Counted from the first letter of the stretch, positions 1-7,071 are shown. The stretch: DNA of 9,801 nt from Ruminiclostridium sp. (GCA_017550775.1 JAFZOA010000061.1:1-9801), one strand, 5' to 3'. Notes: a model not told the origin generated them from the sequence alone. Numbers and translations: made by a program.

Positions 1-95
1 ACCCCTCGGCAGGCTGAGCCTGCACGCATTCCGTATGTTACTTATCTGCAATGGACTGGCTATCTGCCTCGCAGTTCAGAGTTTTTGACAAACTT
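1..95 (+). other. Unidentified 3' end of a plus-strand transcript (partial)
   Basis: This stretch lies just before a strong rho-independent terminator, so a plus-strand transcript probably ends here. One reading frame is open from the window edge to a TGA at 86-88 and would give a hydrophobic C-terminal tail, but about 28 codons are too few to identify a protein. Alternatively the segment may be non-coding RNA: 9-23 forms a perfect six-base-pair hairpin (GCAGGC, loop TGA, GCCTGC). I do not recognise a known RNA family in it. Sequence to the left of the window is needed to decide. Confidence 0.3.
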
Positions 96-140
96 AAACG
101 GTTCCATGCTTTTTTGCATGGAACCGTTTGTTTTGTGTTT
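96..140 (+). terminator. Rho-independent terminator, probably bidirectional
   Basis: A perfect 14-base-pair stem (96-109 with 116-129) closes a six-T loop. On the plus strand it is followed by a T-rich stretch, so it ends whatever transcript enters from the left. Read on the minus strand, the same stem is followed by a weaker T-containing tail, and it is the first strong hairpin downstream of rimO. It can therefore plausibly end the minus-strand operon as well, separating two convergent units. Confidence 0.85.
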
Positions 141-199
141 TTGCAGAAATAAATCTTGTCTGTATGTTGAAAAGTATTGGGTCTTGCCACAATTCAGAT

Positions 200-219
200 A
201 TGTCGTCGTAAAGCGACAT
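200..219. repeat. Short hairpin beside the heptamer repeat
   Basis: ATGTCG at 200-205 and CGACAT at 214-219 form a six-base-pair stem with an eight-base loop. No T-run follows on either strand, so it does not look like a terminator. It sits directly next to the CAATTGT-like heptamers. The pair looks like the remains of a dispersed intergenic repeat, which is inference from pattern only. Confidence 0.4.
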
Positions 220-221
220 CA

Positions 222-249
222 CAATTATCAATTGTCAATGGTCAATTCT
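222..249. repeat. Four degenerate CAATTGT-like heptamers
   Basis: Four consecutive seven-base units follow one another without gaps: CAATTAT, CAATTGT, CAATGGT and CAATTCT (222-228, 229-235, 236-242, 243-249). The last unit lies within the rimO coding sequence and the third contributes to its stop codon, so the repeat supplies the very C-terminus of RimO. Short tandem arrays of this kind occur between genes in clostridial genomes; whether this one is part of a mobile repeat cannot be told from a single copy. Confidence 0.6.
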
Positions 250-1570
250 GCTTTGCGATAAGGTTGTTGTCGATAAGGTCTTTGTACGTCACAGTCACAA
301 ACTCCCCTGTGCGAAGCCTGCGCTTCGCGGAGAAGTATATCATGCCGTCGATCTCCGGAGCGTACGACGCGTCCCGCCCGAAGTACATCTCCGAAAGCCG
401 GTCGTAACCCTCGCAGACCACCTCTGTCTCCGTGCCGATAAGCGCATTGAGAGCCTCGGTCATGCGTATCTCCTGCTGCTCCATGATGATCTCGGCGCGA
501 TGCTCGCGTTCTCTCTCGTCCACCTGATTCGGAAAGCCCGCCGCGGGAGTCTCATCCTCCTGCGAATACGCGAAGCAGCCGAGCCGGTCGAACTTCATGT
601 CGTTCGCGAACTCTGCAAGCTCGGTGAACTGCGCCTCGGTCTCGCCCGGGAACCCGGTGATGAAGGTCGTGCGAAGTGTAAGTCCCGGTATCCGCTCACG
701 AAGCTTTTTTACCAGCGCGGTAAGGCTTTCTCTGTCGCCGCCGCGCCCCATGTCCCTCAGTATCTCCGCGTTGCAGTGCTGGAGCGGTAAGTCTATGTAC
801 TTGCAGATCTTCGGCTCCGACGCGATAAGGTCGATAAGCTCGTCCGTCATGCGCTCGGGGTAGCAGTAAAGCAGCCTTATCCACTTCACGTCCAGCTTCG
901 CAAGCTTCCGCAGAAGCTCCGGCAGCGCCAGCCGCCCGTAAAGATCCTCGCCGTAGCGCGTCGTGTCCTGCGCCACAAGTATAAGCTCCTTTACGCCGCC
1001 GGACACGAGCTTTTCCGCCTCGGCGGTTATGTTCTCAATTGTGCGGCTCCTGAACCGACCGCGTATCTGCGGTATCGCACAGTAGGTGCAGCAGTTGTCG
1101 CACCCGTCCGCAATGCGCAGGTAAGCGTAGTGCGGCAGAGTAGCCTGTGCGCGCTCGCCCTCCATGTTGTGCGCGGAGAGCTCGCCGAAGTCGATCACCC
1201 TCTCCCCCGCGAGAACGCGTTCGATCGTCTCAACTATCGCGTCGTTTCGTCCGAGCCCGAGAACCGCGTCGATCTCGGGGAACTCCTCGTCCATCTGCTG
1301 CTGATAGCGCTGGGCGAGACAACCGGTAACGATGATCTTCTTGTTGATACCGTCGTTCTTGCGGTTGATCGCCTCCATGATCTCCTCGATAGCCTCTTCC
1401 TTGGCGCTTGTAATGAAGCCGCAGGTGTTTATCACCACCACGTCCGCAAGCCCCGCCTCGGGAACGATCTTATAGCCCGCGTCGGCGATCTTCGCGAGCA
1501 TAAGCTCTGCGTCGCACTGGTTTTTCGGGCACCCGAGGGATACCATTCCGACTTTAGTTTTTTCAGACAT
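242..1570 (-). CDS. rimO: Ribosomal protein S12 methylthiotransferase RimO
   Basis: Radical SAM enzyme that, in the characterised family, adds a methylthio group to a conserved aspartate of ribosomal protein S12. The 442-residue length is normal. The N-terminal UPF0004 domain (about 5-120) carries the three cysteines for the auxiliary [4Fe-4S] cluster: Cys14 in SLGCPKN, Cys50 in NTCGF and Cys84 in TGCLAQRY. The radical SAM motif is Cys157-x3-Cys161-x2-Cys164 (CDNCCTYCAIP), followed by the family signature IRGRFRSR. An additional Cys160 stands where Arg is common. A C-terminal TRAM domain (about 375-435) should bind the substrate. SLGCPKN and the SRS segment favour RimO over MiaB. The ATG overlaps the NUDIX stop as ATGTCTGA, with a GGAG ribosome site about 12 bases upstream. 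This is the last gene of the operon, and its final codons are formed by the heptamer repeat. Confidence 0.95.
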   Translation of the reverse strand: MSEKTKVGMVSLGCPKNQCDAELMLAKIADAGYKIVPEAGLADVVVINTCGFITSAKEEAIEEIMEAINRKNDGINKKIIVTGCLAQRYQQQMDEEFPEIDAVLGLGRNDAIVETIERVLAGERVIDFGELSAHNMEGERAQATLPHYAYLRIADGCDNCCTYCAIPQIRGRFRSRTIENITAEAEKLVSGGVKELILVAQDTTRYGEDLYGRLALPELLRKLAKLDVKWIRLLYCYPERMTDELIDLIASEPKICKYIDLPLQHCNAEILRDMGRGGDRESLTALVKKLRERIPGLTLRTTFITGFPGETEAQFTELAEFANDMKFDRLGCFAYSQEDETPAAGFPNQVDEREREHRAEIIMEQQEIRMTEALNALIGTETEVVCEGYDRLSEMYFGRDASYAPEIDGMIYFSAKRRLRTGEFVTVTYKDLIDNNLIAKQN

Positions 1571-2276
1571 TCAATTCACGCTCCGATATATATTTCTCCG
1601 CCTTGCACAGCAGGTCTCTGTCCTCCGGGAAGTTGAGCAGCCGCAGCGCGTCGGGATATGACAGCAGCCAGTCGTCGGTTATCTCGTCCTCCTGAATGGT
1701 GGGTTCCCGGTAATCATAGTGACCTATGAAGAACACGCTTGCCTTGACGGTGTATTCCTTGGTAAGGTAGGTGTATTCCTCGCGGAAGTCGCCGTACTGC
1801 TCAAAGGTAAGCCCGGTCTCCTCGTACACCTCTCTGTCGGCGGTCTCGGCTTCCGACTCGCCGTAGTCGATATGCCCCTTGGGAAAGCCGATATGACCGC
1901 TTTCGTTGCGGATAAGCAGGTACTTTCTCATGCCGTCCTTTTCGGTGAACATTACCGCGCCGCAGGTACGCTCGAACTTCGGGTACAGAATATCCCCCTC
2001 CTGATACAGTGTGCCGAGCTCATGGATAATGTTGCACTCATAGCAGATAGACGCGCCGTAGAACTCCGGACGCACCATTATGAGTATCTCCGAACCGCCG
2101 CGGTCGATCACGGCGCAGGTCTTTGCCGGGAAAGTGCCTATCTCGTTCGGCTCGAAACCGATGACATATGCGAGGTTTTGTTCATATTCTCCGATATAGG
2201 TGTTTCCGACCCGCTTTTGCAGTGTGACGGTAACAAGCTTCCCGTAAAGCTTATGATCCTTTCTTGGATGCGCCAT
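1563..2276 (-). CDS. NUDIX hydrolase with pyrophosphatase-like N-terminal region
   Basis: A 237-residue two-part protein. The C-terminal part (about 100-230) is a NUDIX hydrolase with a perfect Nudix box at 134-156: Gly134, Glu140, Arg148-Glu149, then VYEETGL. This Mg-binding motif cleaves nucleoside diphosphates linked to another group; the substrate cannot be told. The N-terminal part (about 10-75) contains YGKLVTVT, then AYVIGFEP and CAVIDR, and resembles the small clostridial inorganic-pyrophosphatase-like family (GKTVTVTVDRPLG ... DAYILGVDEP ... IAVIHR). The stretch between these blocks, where that family has its YPVNYGY active-site segment, is missing here, so this part is probably non-catalytic. 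The pyrophosphatase relation is inference from remembered patterns. GGAGG seven bases before the ATG sets the start. The gene overlaps rimO by eight bases, so the two are probably translated together. Confidence 0.88.
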   Translation of the reverse strand: MAHPRKDHKLYGKLVTVTLQKRVGNTYIGEYEQNLAYVIGFEPNEIGTFPAKTCAVIDRGGSEILIMVRPEFYGASICYECNIIHELGTLYQEGDILYPKFERTCGAVMFTEKDGMRKYLLIRNESGHIGFPKGHIDYGESEAETADREVYEETGLTFEQYGDFREEYTYLTKEYTVKASVFFIGHYDYREPTIQEDEITDDWLLSYPDALRLLNFPEDRDLLCKAEKYISERELNV

Positions 2277-2322
2277 GTGTATTCCTCCGTATCAGATTTT
2301 TCCCCTTGATGTGTGGGAATTT

Positions 2323-3576
2323 TCAGACAGTAAGTATCCCCTTGTCGAGCATTCTCTGCGCCGCAAGGATAATCCCCATTCTTCCGCTGTCGTAGGTTAT
2401 CCCGCCCTGGAGCCATACCGCGAACGGGTCTCTGAGCGGCGCGTCTGCGGAGAGCTCTATCGACGCGCCCATTGTGAACGCGCCCGCCGCCATGATGACC
2501 TTGCTGTCATAGCCCGGCATATCCCACGGCTCAGGCGTAACGAAGCAGTCCACCGGGATTCCGGACTGTATGCCCTCGCAGAAAGCCACGAGTGCTTCCG
2601 GTGTCCCGAGCTTTATGGCGGTGATGATGTCGGTGCGGTATTCGTTGAAGTACGGGAACGCCTCAAATCCAAGCAGCCCGAAGAACGCCGAAGCGAATGT
2701 TGCGGTCTTTACCGCATTCTTCACGGTCTCCGGGGCATAGAACAGCCCGAGGAAAAGCTCGCGGTTCACGTCGAGCGTACACCCGACCTCCTTGCCCGTA
2801 CCCACCGTGGTAAGGCGGTAAGCGCAGAGCTCGATGAGGTCTTTCTTTCCGGCGATATATCCCCCTGTCGGAGCGATACCGCCGCCAAGATTTTTGATGA
2901 GCGAGCCGATTATGAGATCCGCGCCCACGTCACAGGGCTCGACGCGCTCCACCAGCTCACCGTAGCAGTTGTCCACTATCACGATAGCGTTCGGGTTGAC
3001 GCGCTTCACCTCGTCGATCATCTCCCCTATCTCGGAGACGGTTATGGACGGGCGCAGGCTGTACCCGCGCGAACGCTGTATGTACGCGACCTTGCAGGCG
3101 CGCGCCTTCATCTGTATCTGACCATAGTTCACCCTTCCGTCGGGCGTAAGGTCGATCTGATCGTACTTTACCCCGAATTCGGACAGCGACCCGCCGTGCT
3201 TTCCGAAGATGACCTCGCTCAGCGTGTCGTAGGGCCTCCCCGTGAGCGAGAGCATCAGGTCGCCCGGTCGGAGGATCCCGAACAGGGCGGTGGAGATAGC
3301 GTGTGTGCCGTTGACGAAGTTGCTGCGGACGAGCGCGTCCTCTGCGCCGAGAACCTGCGCCACCACCTCGTCGAGCTTGTCTCTGCCCGCGTCGCCGTAG
3401 CCGTAGCCGGTGGTGCCTTTAAGGTGCAGCTCCCCGACCTTGTTGTCAATGAACGCTTTGAGCACCTTCTCGCCGTTGCAGCGGGCGGTGTGGTCTATCC
3501 GTGAGAACGCCTCGGCGGCGAGCGTTTCCGCCTTCTGCGCCGTGTGTTCCAACCGTTTATCTACATTAAAAAACAT
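2323..3576 (-). CDS. Methionine gamma-lyase family PLP enzyme (formerly 'aluminum resistance protein')
   Basis: A 417-residue fold-type I pyridoxal-phosphate enzyme of the Met_gamma_lyase family that older annotations call aluminum resistance protein. Visible marks are the glycine-rich GTTGYGYGDAGRDKLD (54-69), NGTHAIS (89-95), the cofactor-binding Asp202 in IVDNCYGEL, and the probable PLP Schiff-base lysine Lys228 in GSLIKNLGGG. The C-terminal part has the family-typical QGGITYDSGRMG. Members are presumed to cleave sulfur amino acids, but the substrate is poorly established, and I do not claim methionine specifically. A G-rich ribosome site (GGGGGAA) precedes the ATG by about five bases. It lies 46 bases upstream of the NUDIX gene and 43 bases downstream of the acetyltransferase gene, with no terminator in either gap, so it is an internal operon gene. 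Confidence 0.9.
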   Translation of the reverse strand: MFFNVDKRLEHTAQKAETLAAEAFSRIDHTARCNGEKVLKAFIDNKVGELHLKGTTGYGYGDAGRDKLDEVVAQVLGAEDALVRSNFVNGTHAISTALFGILRPGDLMLSLTGRPYDTLSEVIFGKHGGSLSEFGVKYDQIDLTPDGRVNYGQIQMKARACKVAYIQRSRGYSLRPSITVSEIGEMIDEVKRVNPNAIVIVDNCYGELVERVEPCDVGADLIIGSLIKNLGGGIAPTGGYIAGKKDLIELCAYRLTTVGTGKEVGCTLDVNRELFLGLFYAPETVKNAVKTATFASAFFGLLGFEAFPYFNEYRTDIITAIKLGTPEALVAFCEGIQSGIPVDCFVTPEPWDMPGYDSKVIMAAGAFTMGASIELSADAPLRDPFAVWLQGGITYDSGRMGIILAAQRMLDKGILTV

Positions 3577-3619
3577 AAAGTTCCCCCAAGATTAAAAAAT
3601 CGTGCTTGTCTGCGCGGCT

Positions 3620-4369
3620 TTATTTTGCGTATTGTGACATTTCAAAGACCCGACCCGTTTTTGTGAATCCTGCCGACTCATAAAACCCGGTCAGCTCTTC
3701 CTCGCATATTATAAAGGTACGGTCACCGCGCGCCGTCTCGTCCGTGCAGATATAGTGCAGCAGAGCGTGGGCGAGACCCCTTCCCCGGCATTCCGGCTTA
3801 ACGCAGACGTAGGACAGGTAGGTGACCCCCTCCGAGGAATACATCTTTATCGCGCAGGCGCTGTTTTCGAGGGTATAAACCTCCGAAATGCCGTGCCGGA
3901 GCATATAACTTGTATCAGTGTACCACTTCTCGAAGTCAATGTCAAACGCACTGCTTACAATTTCGTATATCTGTATGAGAGACGAGTTTGTTTTCACCGC
4001 TTCTTTGTCGTATTCCACAGGCTTTTTGACATCGTTTGCCCATTCCATGAGACAAAGCTCCTCAGCCTGTTCCGCAAGTCCGAGACGACCGCAAAGCGAG
4101 TCCGGCATCAGAACCCGCGCGAAGCTCTGTCCCGACAGGAACATGGTAAGCTCCTCCGCCGCCTCGTCCGAAAGTTCGCCGGTCTGTGCCGCCACAGCGT
4201 CGTTGTAGTACGCGCAGATCACCGCGGAGCCGTCCTGCACCCAGAAGCTGCAAAAGTAATATTCAAACCCGTACCCCTCGGCATAAGCGCGTATCTTCCC
4301 GGCGAATATGTCGGCGGTATTTCCGAGCGCACGGTACAGCTCTTCCTTGTTATCCACAAGTCTTATCAC
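3620..4369 (-). CDS. GNAT family N-acetyltransferase
   Basis: A 249-residue protein whose C-terminal half (about 130-245) is a GNAT acetyltransferase domain. The acetyl-CoA pyrophosphate-binding motif A is VCVKPECRGRGLAHALL (188-204; Arg195-Gly196-Arg197-Gly198), and FYESAGF (229-235) is the usual motif B/C region. The N-terminal half (1-120) shows no catalytic motif and may be a degenerate GNAT-like or substrate-binding half, as seen in tandem GNAT proteins. The substrate is unknown; an amino acid, a peptide N-terminus or a small amine would suit the peptidase neighbours, but that is only context. The start is GTG, overlapping the upstream peptidase stop as GTGA, with an AAAGGA ribosome site about ten bases before it. 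The stop/start overlap implies translational coupling. Confidence 0.88.
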   Translation of the reverse strand: MIRLVDNKEELYRALGNTADIFAGKIRAYAEGYGFEYYFCSFWVQDGSAVICAYYNDAVAAQTGELSDEAAEELTMFLSGQSFARVLMPDSLCGRLGLAEQAEELCLMEWANDVKKPVEYDKEAVKTNSSLIQIYEIVSSAFDIDFEKWYTDTSYMLRHGISEVYTLENSACAIKMYSSEGVTYLSYVCVKPECRGRGLAHALLHYICTDETARGDRTFIICEEELTGFYESAGFTKTGRVFEMSQYAK

Positions 4370-5391
4370 AGTACGGCTATCCTTTCCAGTACGGCTTTCG
4401 CGGTCTCATACACCGCCGTCACGTCTTCCTTCTTCATCACACAGGCGGGCGAGTGCAGATACCTTGTCGGCACGGAAAGCGCCATTGTGCGCACCCCGCC
4501 TATCGCCTTGTGTATCGCGCCGCTGTCGTTGCCGCCCGCTATCACGGTCTTGGTCTGGTTCTTTATCCCGAGGCTGTCGGCGGTATCTCGCGCAAGTCTG
4601 TAAAGCTCGCGGTCGTAAATTGTGGATCTGTCCATGAACGATACCACTACCCCCTCGCCCAGCCTGCACACAGTTTTTTCTCCCTCTGTGCCGGCTATGT
4701 CGCAGGCTGTGGTGGTCTCAAGTATCACCGCGATATCCGGCTTCACGTTGTACGCCGCGCAGGCCGCACCTCTCGTGCCGATCTCCTCCTGCACCGTGAA
4801 CACGAACCATGTGTCATAGGCGAGCTCGCCGTTCAGCATGGAGAGAAGCATAGCGCAGCCGGCCCTGTCGTCGAGCGCCTTGCTCTTTATGAAGCCCTCG
4901 CCGAACCCGGTATAGCTCCCCGTGAAGTAGAAGAAGTCTCCCTGCCGGACGTACTTCTTCGCCTCGTCCGCATCCTGCGCACCGATATCTATCGCGAGGT
5001 CTTCGATCTTCGGCTGCTTGTCCTTCTCGTCGGAGGACAGGTGGTGGAGCGCCTTTGCCGCTATCACACCCGTAACTCCGTCACGGGACACGACTCTCCG
5101 CCCGAACACAACGGCGGGTGAGATACCGCCCACCGGTGCGAATTTCAGCCGTCCGTCATCGGCGATATCGGTCACGATGAAGCCCACCTCGTCCATGTGG
5201 GCGCAGTACATGATCTTATTCTTCGGCACTTCCCTGCCCTTCTTAAAGACGATGAGGTTGCCGATGCTGTCGGTCGAGACCTCACAGCCGACGGGGATAT
5301 GCTGCTTTATGAATTCGCGGATGTCGCCCTCGTCGCCGCTTGTCCCGCAGAGCTTTGAGAGCTGCTCTATGAGCTCAAACAGTTCAGACAT
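4366..5391 (-). CDS. M42 family metallopeptidase (glutamyl/leucyl aminopeptidase type), copy 1
   Basis: A 341-residue M42 di-zinc aminopeptidase; the family forms large tetrahedral (TET) cytoplasmic complexes that trim peptides. Expected metal and catalytic residues are all present: His65 and Asp67 in CAHMDEVG, Asp174 in ALDDRAG, Glu202-Glu203 in VQEEIGTRGA, Glu225 in ILETTTACD, and His313 in RYLHSP. At the fifth metal-ligand position this copy has Glu, where its operon neighbour has Asp; both occur in the family. The ATG at 5391 is preferred to the GTG at 5400 because GGAGG lies eight bases before the ATG, whereas it would overlap the GTG. With that start it overlaps the upstream peptidase gene by eight bases (ATGTCTGA), and its stop overlaps the acetyltransferase GTG. 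Confidence 0.93.
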   Translation of the reverse strand: MSELFELIEQLSKLCGTSGDEGDIREFIKQHIPVGCEVSTDSIGNLIVFKKGREVPKNKIMYCAHMDEVGFIVTDIADDGRLKFAPVGGISPAVVFGRRVVSRDGVTGVIAAKALHHLSSDEKDKQPKIEDLAIDIGAQDADEAKKYVRQGDFFYFTGSYTGFGEGFIKSKALDDRAGCAMLLSMLNGELAYDTWFVFTVQEEIGTRGAACAAYNVKPDIAVILETTTACDIAGTEGEKTVCRLGEGVVVSFMDRSTIYDRELYRLARDTADSLGIKNQTKTVIAGGNDSGAIHKAIGGVRTMALSVPTRYLHSPACVMKKEDVTAVYETAKAVLERIAVL

Positions 5392-6409
5392 CAGCCTCAC
5401 CTCCCGTCAGGAACGCCGCCGTGAGACGGCTCACCGCTTCGATATCCGCCGTATCGACAACCTCGACCGGCGTGTGCATATACTTTATCGGTATGGAGAC
5501 AAGCCCCGTGCGTATGCCGCCGTGGGAGACGGAGATATCGTCCGCGTCGGTGCCTGTGGAGCGCCCCATTACCTCGGACTGGTGCGGTATGTTCTTGTCG
5601 GCGGCGAGCTTTTTCAGCTCCTCCGTTATCCCGCGGTCGAGCACGGGCGAAATGCCGATCATAGCACCCTTCCCCATTTTCCCGCAGTCCTGCTTTTTGT
5701 CGTCGGAGGTATGCGCGAAGCTCACATCGAACGCGAGCGCCATGTCAGCGCGGCTGTTGTAAGCGGCAATGACAGCGCCCCGGCTTCCGACCTCCTCCTG
5801 TGACGCGAACAGGACCTCTATGTTATACGGCAGGTCTTTCCCCTTTACAAGCTCCAGCGCGCGCAGCACCACAGCCACACCTGCGCGGTCGTCGATAGCC
5901 TTTGCAGTGACGCGTGTTCCGCAGAGCTTCACGAGCTCGTTTTCTATCGTGACCCGGTCGCCCTGAGAGACGACCTTTTCCGCAGCTTCCCGGTCGGTGA
6001 AGCCCGCGTCGATCGCGATATCCTCGGTTTTCATGGTCTTGGAGCTGTCGGAGGCGACGTGCGGCGGGAGCGTGCAGATCACGCCGGTGATACCGCCGCT
6101 TTCCGTATGCACGGTCACAGTCTGTGCCGCGTACAGCCGCCTGTCGGTGCCGCCGCAGTTTCCAACGCGCAGGAACCCGTCCTCGTCGATGTAGGTCACG
6201 ATGAAGCCGATCTCGTCGATGTGCGCTTCGAGCATGACCGTAGGCTTGCCGTTGTCCGGGTCGCCGATATATCCGTGAACGCAGCCGAACCGGTCTGTCG
6301 CGGCATCCGGCGCGTACTCCGCAAGCAGCTCCCGTGCAGTATCGGCAGCGTTATCCTCTGCGCCGGACACACCGGTCGCCGCGCAGAGCTTTTCAAGTAA
6401 TTCCGTCAT
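5384..6409 (-). CDS. M42 family metallopeptidase, copy 2 (first gene of operon)
   Basis: A 341-residue paralogue of the next gene and the first gene of the operon. The metal-site residues are His63 and Asp65 in EAHIDEIGF, Asp173 in AIDDRAG, Glu205-Glu206 in SQEEVGSRGA, Asp228 in AFDVSFAHTSD, and His312 in KYMHTP. The family acts on N-terminal residues of peptides in the cytoplasm; specificity cannot be read from the sequence, but the substrate-pocket segments differ clearly between the two copies (GTDADDISVSHGG here, GNDSGAIHKAIGG there). They may therefore share peptide-trimming work or form mixed assemblies, which is inference. The ATG has a modest ribosome site (AAGGCGGA, about seven bases upstream). 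A leader of roughly 130 bases separates it from the promoter near 6550. Confidence 0.93.
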   Translation of the reverse strand: MTELLEKLCAATGVSGAEDNAADTARELLAEYAPDAATDRFGCVHGYIGDPDNGKPTVMLEAHIDEIGFIVTYIDEDGFLRVGNCGGTDRRLYAAQTVTVHTESGGITGVICTLPPHVASDSSKTMKTEDIAIDAGFTDREAAEKVVSQGDRVTIENELVKLCGTRVTAKAIDDRAGVAVVLRALELVKGKDLPYNIEVLFASQEEVGSRGAVIAAYNSRADMALAFDVSFAHTSDDKKQDCGKMGKGAMIGISPVLDRGITEELKKLAADKNIPHQSEVMGRSTGTDADDISVSHGGIRTGLVSIPIKYMHTPVEVVDTADIEAVSRLTAAFLTGGEADV

Positions 6410-6549
6410 TTTTATTCCGCCTTTTTTAGTCCGACGCAGTTTTGCGGCAGGTCATAGAACTTTCCCGAAGTTGAGACCAAACCGCAGACAATATGGACTA
6501 TTCTTTGTAATGAGCGGTATTTCTCTAATGCCGCCATAGTATCGTTACT

Positions 6550-6578
6550 ATTATAACATAGCATTTCCCGATTTGCAA
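6550..6578 (-). promoter_or_regulatory. Sigma-A promoter of the minus-strand operon
   Basis: Read on the minus strand: -35 TTGCAA (6573-6578), a 17-base spacer, and -10 TATAAT (6550-6555) preceded by TGT, which makes an extended -10. The -35 matches four of six consensus bases; the -10 is perfect. Transcription should start near 6543, giving a leader of about 130 bases before the first peptidase gene. No other good promoter is visible inside the operon. Confidence 0.8.
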
Positions 6579-6719
6579 GCATAATAACGCTTATTTTTCG
6601 GAAGTCTGTACTGCGATAGGGCGGGAACTCACGCTATATGAGCAACGGGAACGAGTGCCGCTTCACGGAACATTTAGCTGTTTTTCACAATTTTTACAAT
6701 CCCGGAGCCTGTCAACCTC

Positions 6720-6748
6720 TTGAAAAAGCAACAAAACCGTGATATAAT
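6720..6748 (+). promoter_or_regulatory. Sigma-A promoter of the small Nif11-like gene
   Basis: TTGAAA (6720-6725), a 17-base spacer and TATAAT (6743-6748), with TGA just before the -10 (extended -10). This is near consensus and should be a strong vegetative promoter. It would start transcription near 6755, about 29 bases before the ATG. Confidence 0.85.
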
Positions 6749-6783
6749 ATATTAATGCCTATATATGAAAGAAGGGATATTCG

Positions 6784-6993
6784 ATGAAGGATTACAGACA
6801 ATTCCTGATCGATACACATAACAATGAAAAGCTTGCCGGGGATATCAGAAACGAGATGACCAAGCTCTCCAGGATGTACCGCGACAAGACGGAGAGGGAG
6901 CTTCTTACCATAGCCGCGAAGGCTCACGGCTACAGCTTCAATGTTATCGACGTAATGAACACCAAGGTCGTGCTCGATCTGCATAAAAAGTAA
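6784..6993 (+). CDS. Small stand-alone Nif11-like protein, function unknown
   Basis: A 69-residue hydrophilic protein, lysine- and arginine-rich, with no signal peptide or membrane segment. It has a GAAGGG ribosome site seven bases before the ATG, its own near-consensus promoter and a strong terminator directly after it, so it is a real monocistronic gene. The pattern FL-x-D-x5-KL near the start, followed by ELLTIAAKAHGYSFNVIDV (39-57), resembles the Nif11 / Nif11-like leader domain, whose typical form is FL...D..L...L... then IAKEAGY.FT..DL. In Nif11-type precursors this domain is a leader ending in a double-glycine-type site ahead of a modified core peptide. Here the protein ends at LDLHKK, with no GG or GA site and no core, so a precursor role is unlikely unless it acts as a partner. 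The family assignment is inference; the function is unknown. Confidence 0.75.
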   Translation: MKDYRQFLIDTHNNEKLAGDIRNEMTKLSRMYRDKTERELLTIAAKAHGYSFNVIDVMNTKVVLDLHKK

Positions 6994-7006
6994 CATAGGA
7001 CCGAGA

Positions 7007-7038
7007 TCCCCCTGCTGCCTTGCAGGGGGACTTTTTTG
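7007..7038 (+). terminator. Rho-independent terminator after the Nif11-like gene
   Basis: A perfect nine-base-pair GC-rich stem (7007-7015 TCCCCCTGC with 7022-7030 GCAGGGGGA), a six-base loop and then a T6 run (7032-7037). It lies 13 bases after the stop codon and separates the small gene from the sporulation genes downstream. Confidence 0.95.
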
Positions 7039-7071
7039 TCCCTCACCTGCCGCAAAAATGAGCGCTCCCCG

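Larger units (their letters stand above)
6410..6783. other. Divergent regulatory region
   Basis: This 374-base intergenic stretch holds the minus-strand operon promoter and its leader (6410 to about 6543), and the plus-strand promoter of the small Nif11-like gene (6720-6748). In the minus-strand leader I see one imperfect seven-base-pair hairpin (about 6513-6534, around GCGGCAT and ATACCGC) and a four-base-pair hairpin near 6435-6446. Neither has a T-run. No riboswitch or T-box signature is visible. In 6580-6719, between the promoters, I see nothing I can name. Confidence 0.6.

Noticed and set aside
2277..2322. Terminator between the gamma-lyase family gene and the NUDIX gene
   Set aside because: The possible stem has only five base pairs (TTCCC/GGGAA) with a ten-base loop and no clean T-run; continuous transcription is more likely.
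2275..3504. Long plus-strand open frame opposite the methionine gamma-lyase family gene
   Set aside because: It is antisense to a clearly conserved enzyme, has no ribosome site, and its composition (Arg, Val, His-rich) is typical of a shadow frame in GC-rich DNA.
5389..5400. GTG at 5400 as start of M42 copy 1
   Set aside because: The GGAGG ribosome site would overlap this GTG, whereas the ATG at 5391 has it eight bases upstream.
6410..6545. Riboswitch or T-box in the leader of the minus-strand operon
   Set aside because: Only short imperfect hairpins without a T-run or a conserved T-box or riboswitch core are visible.
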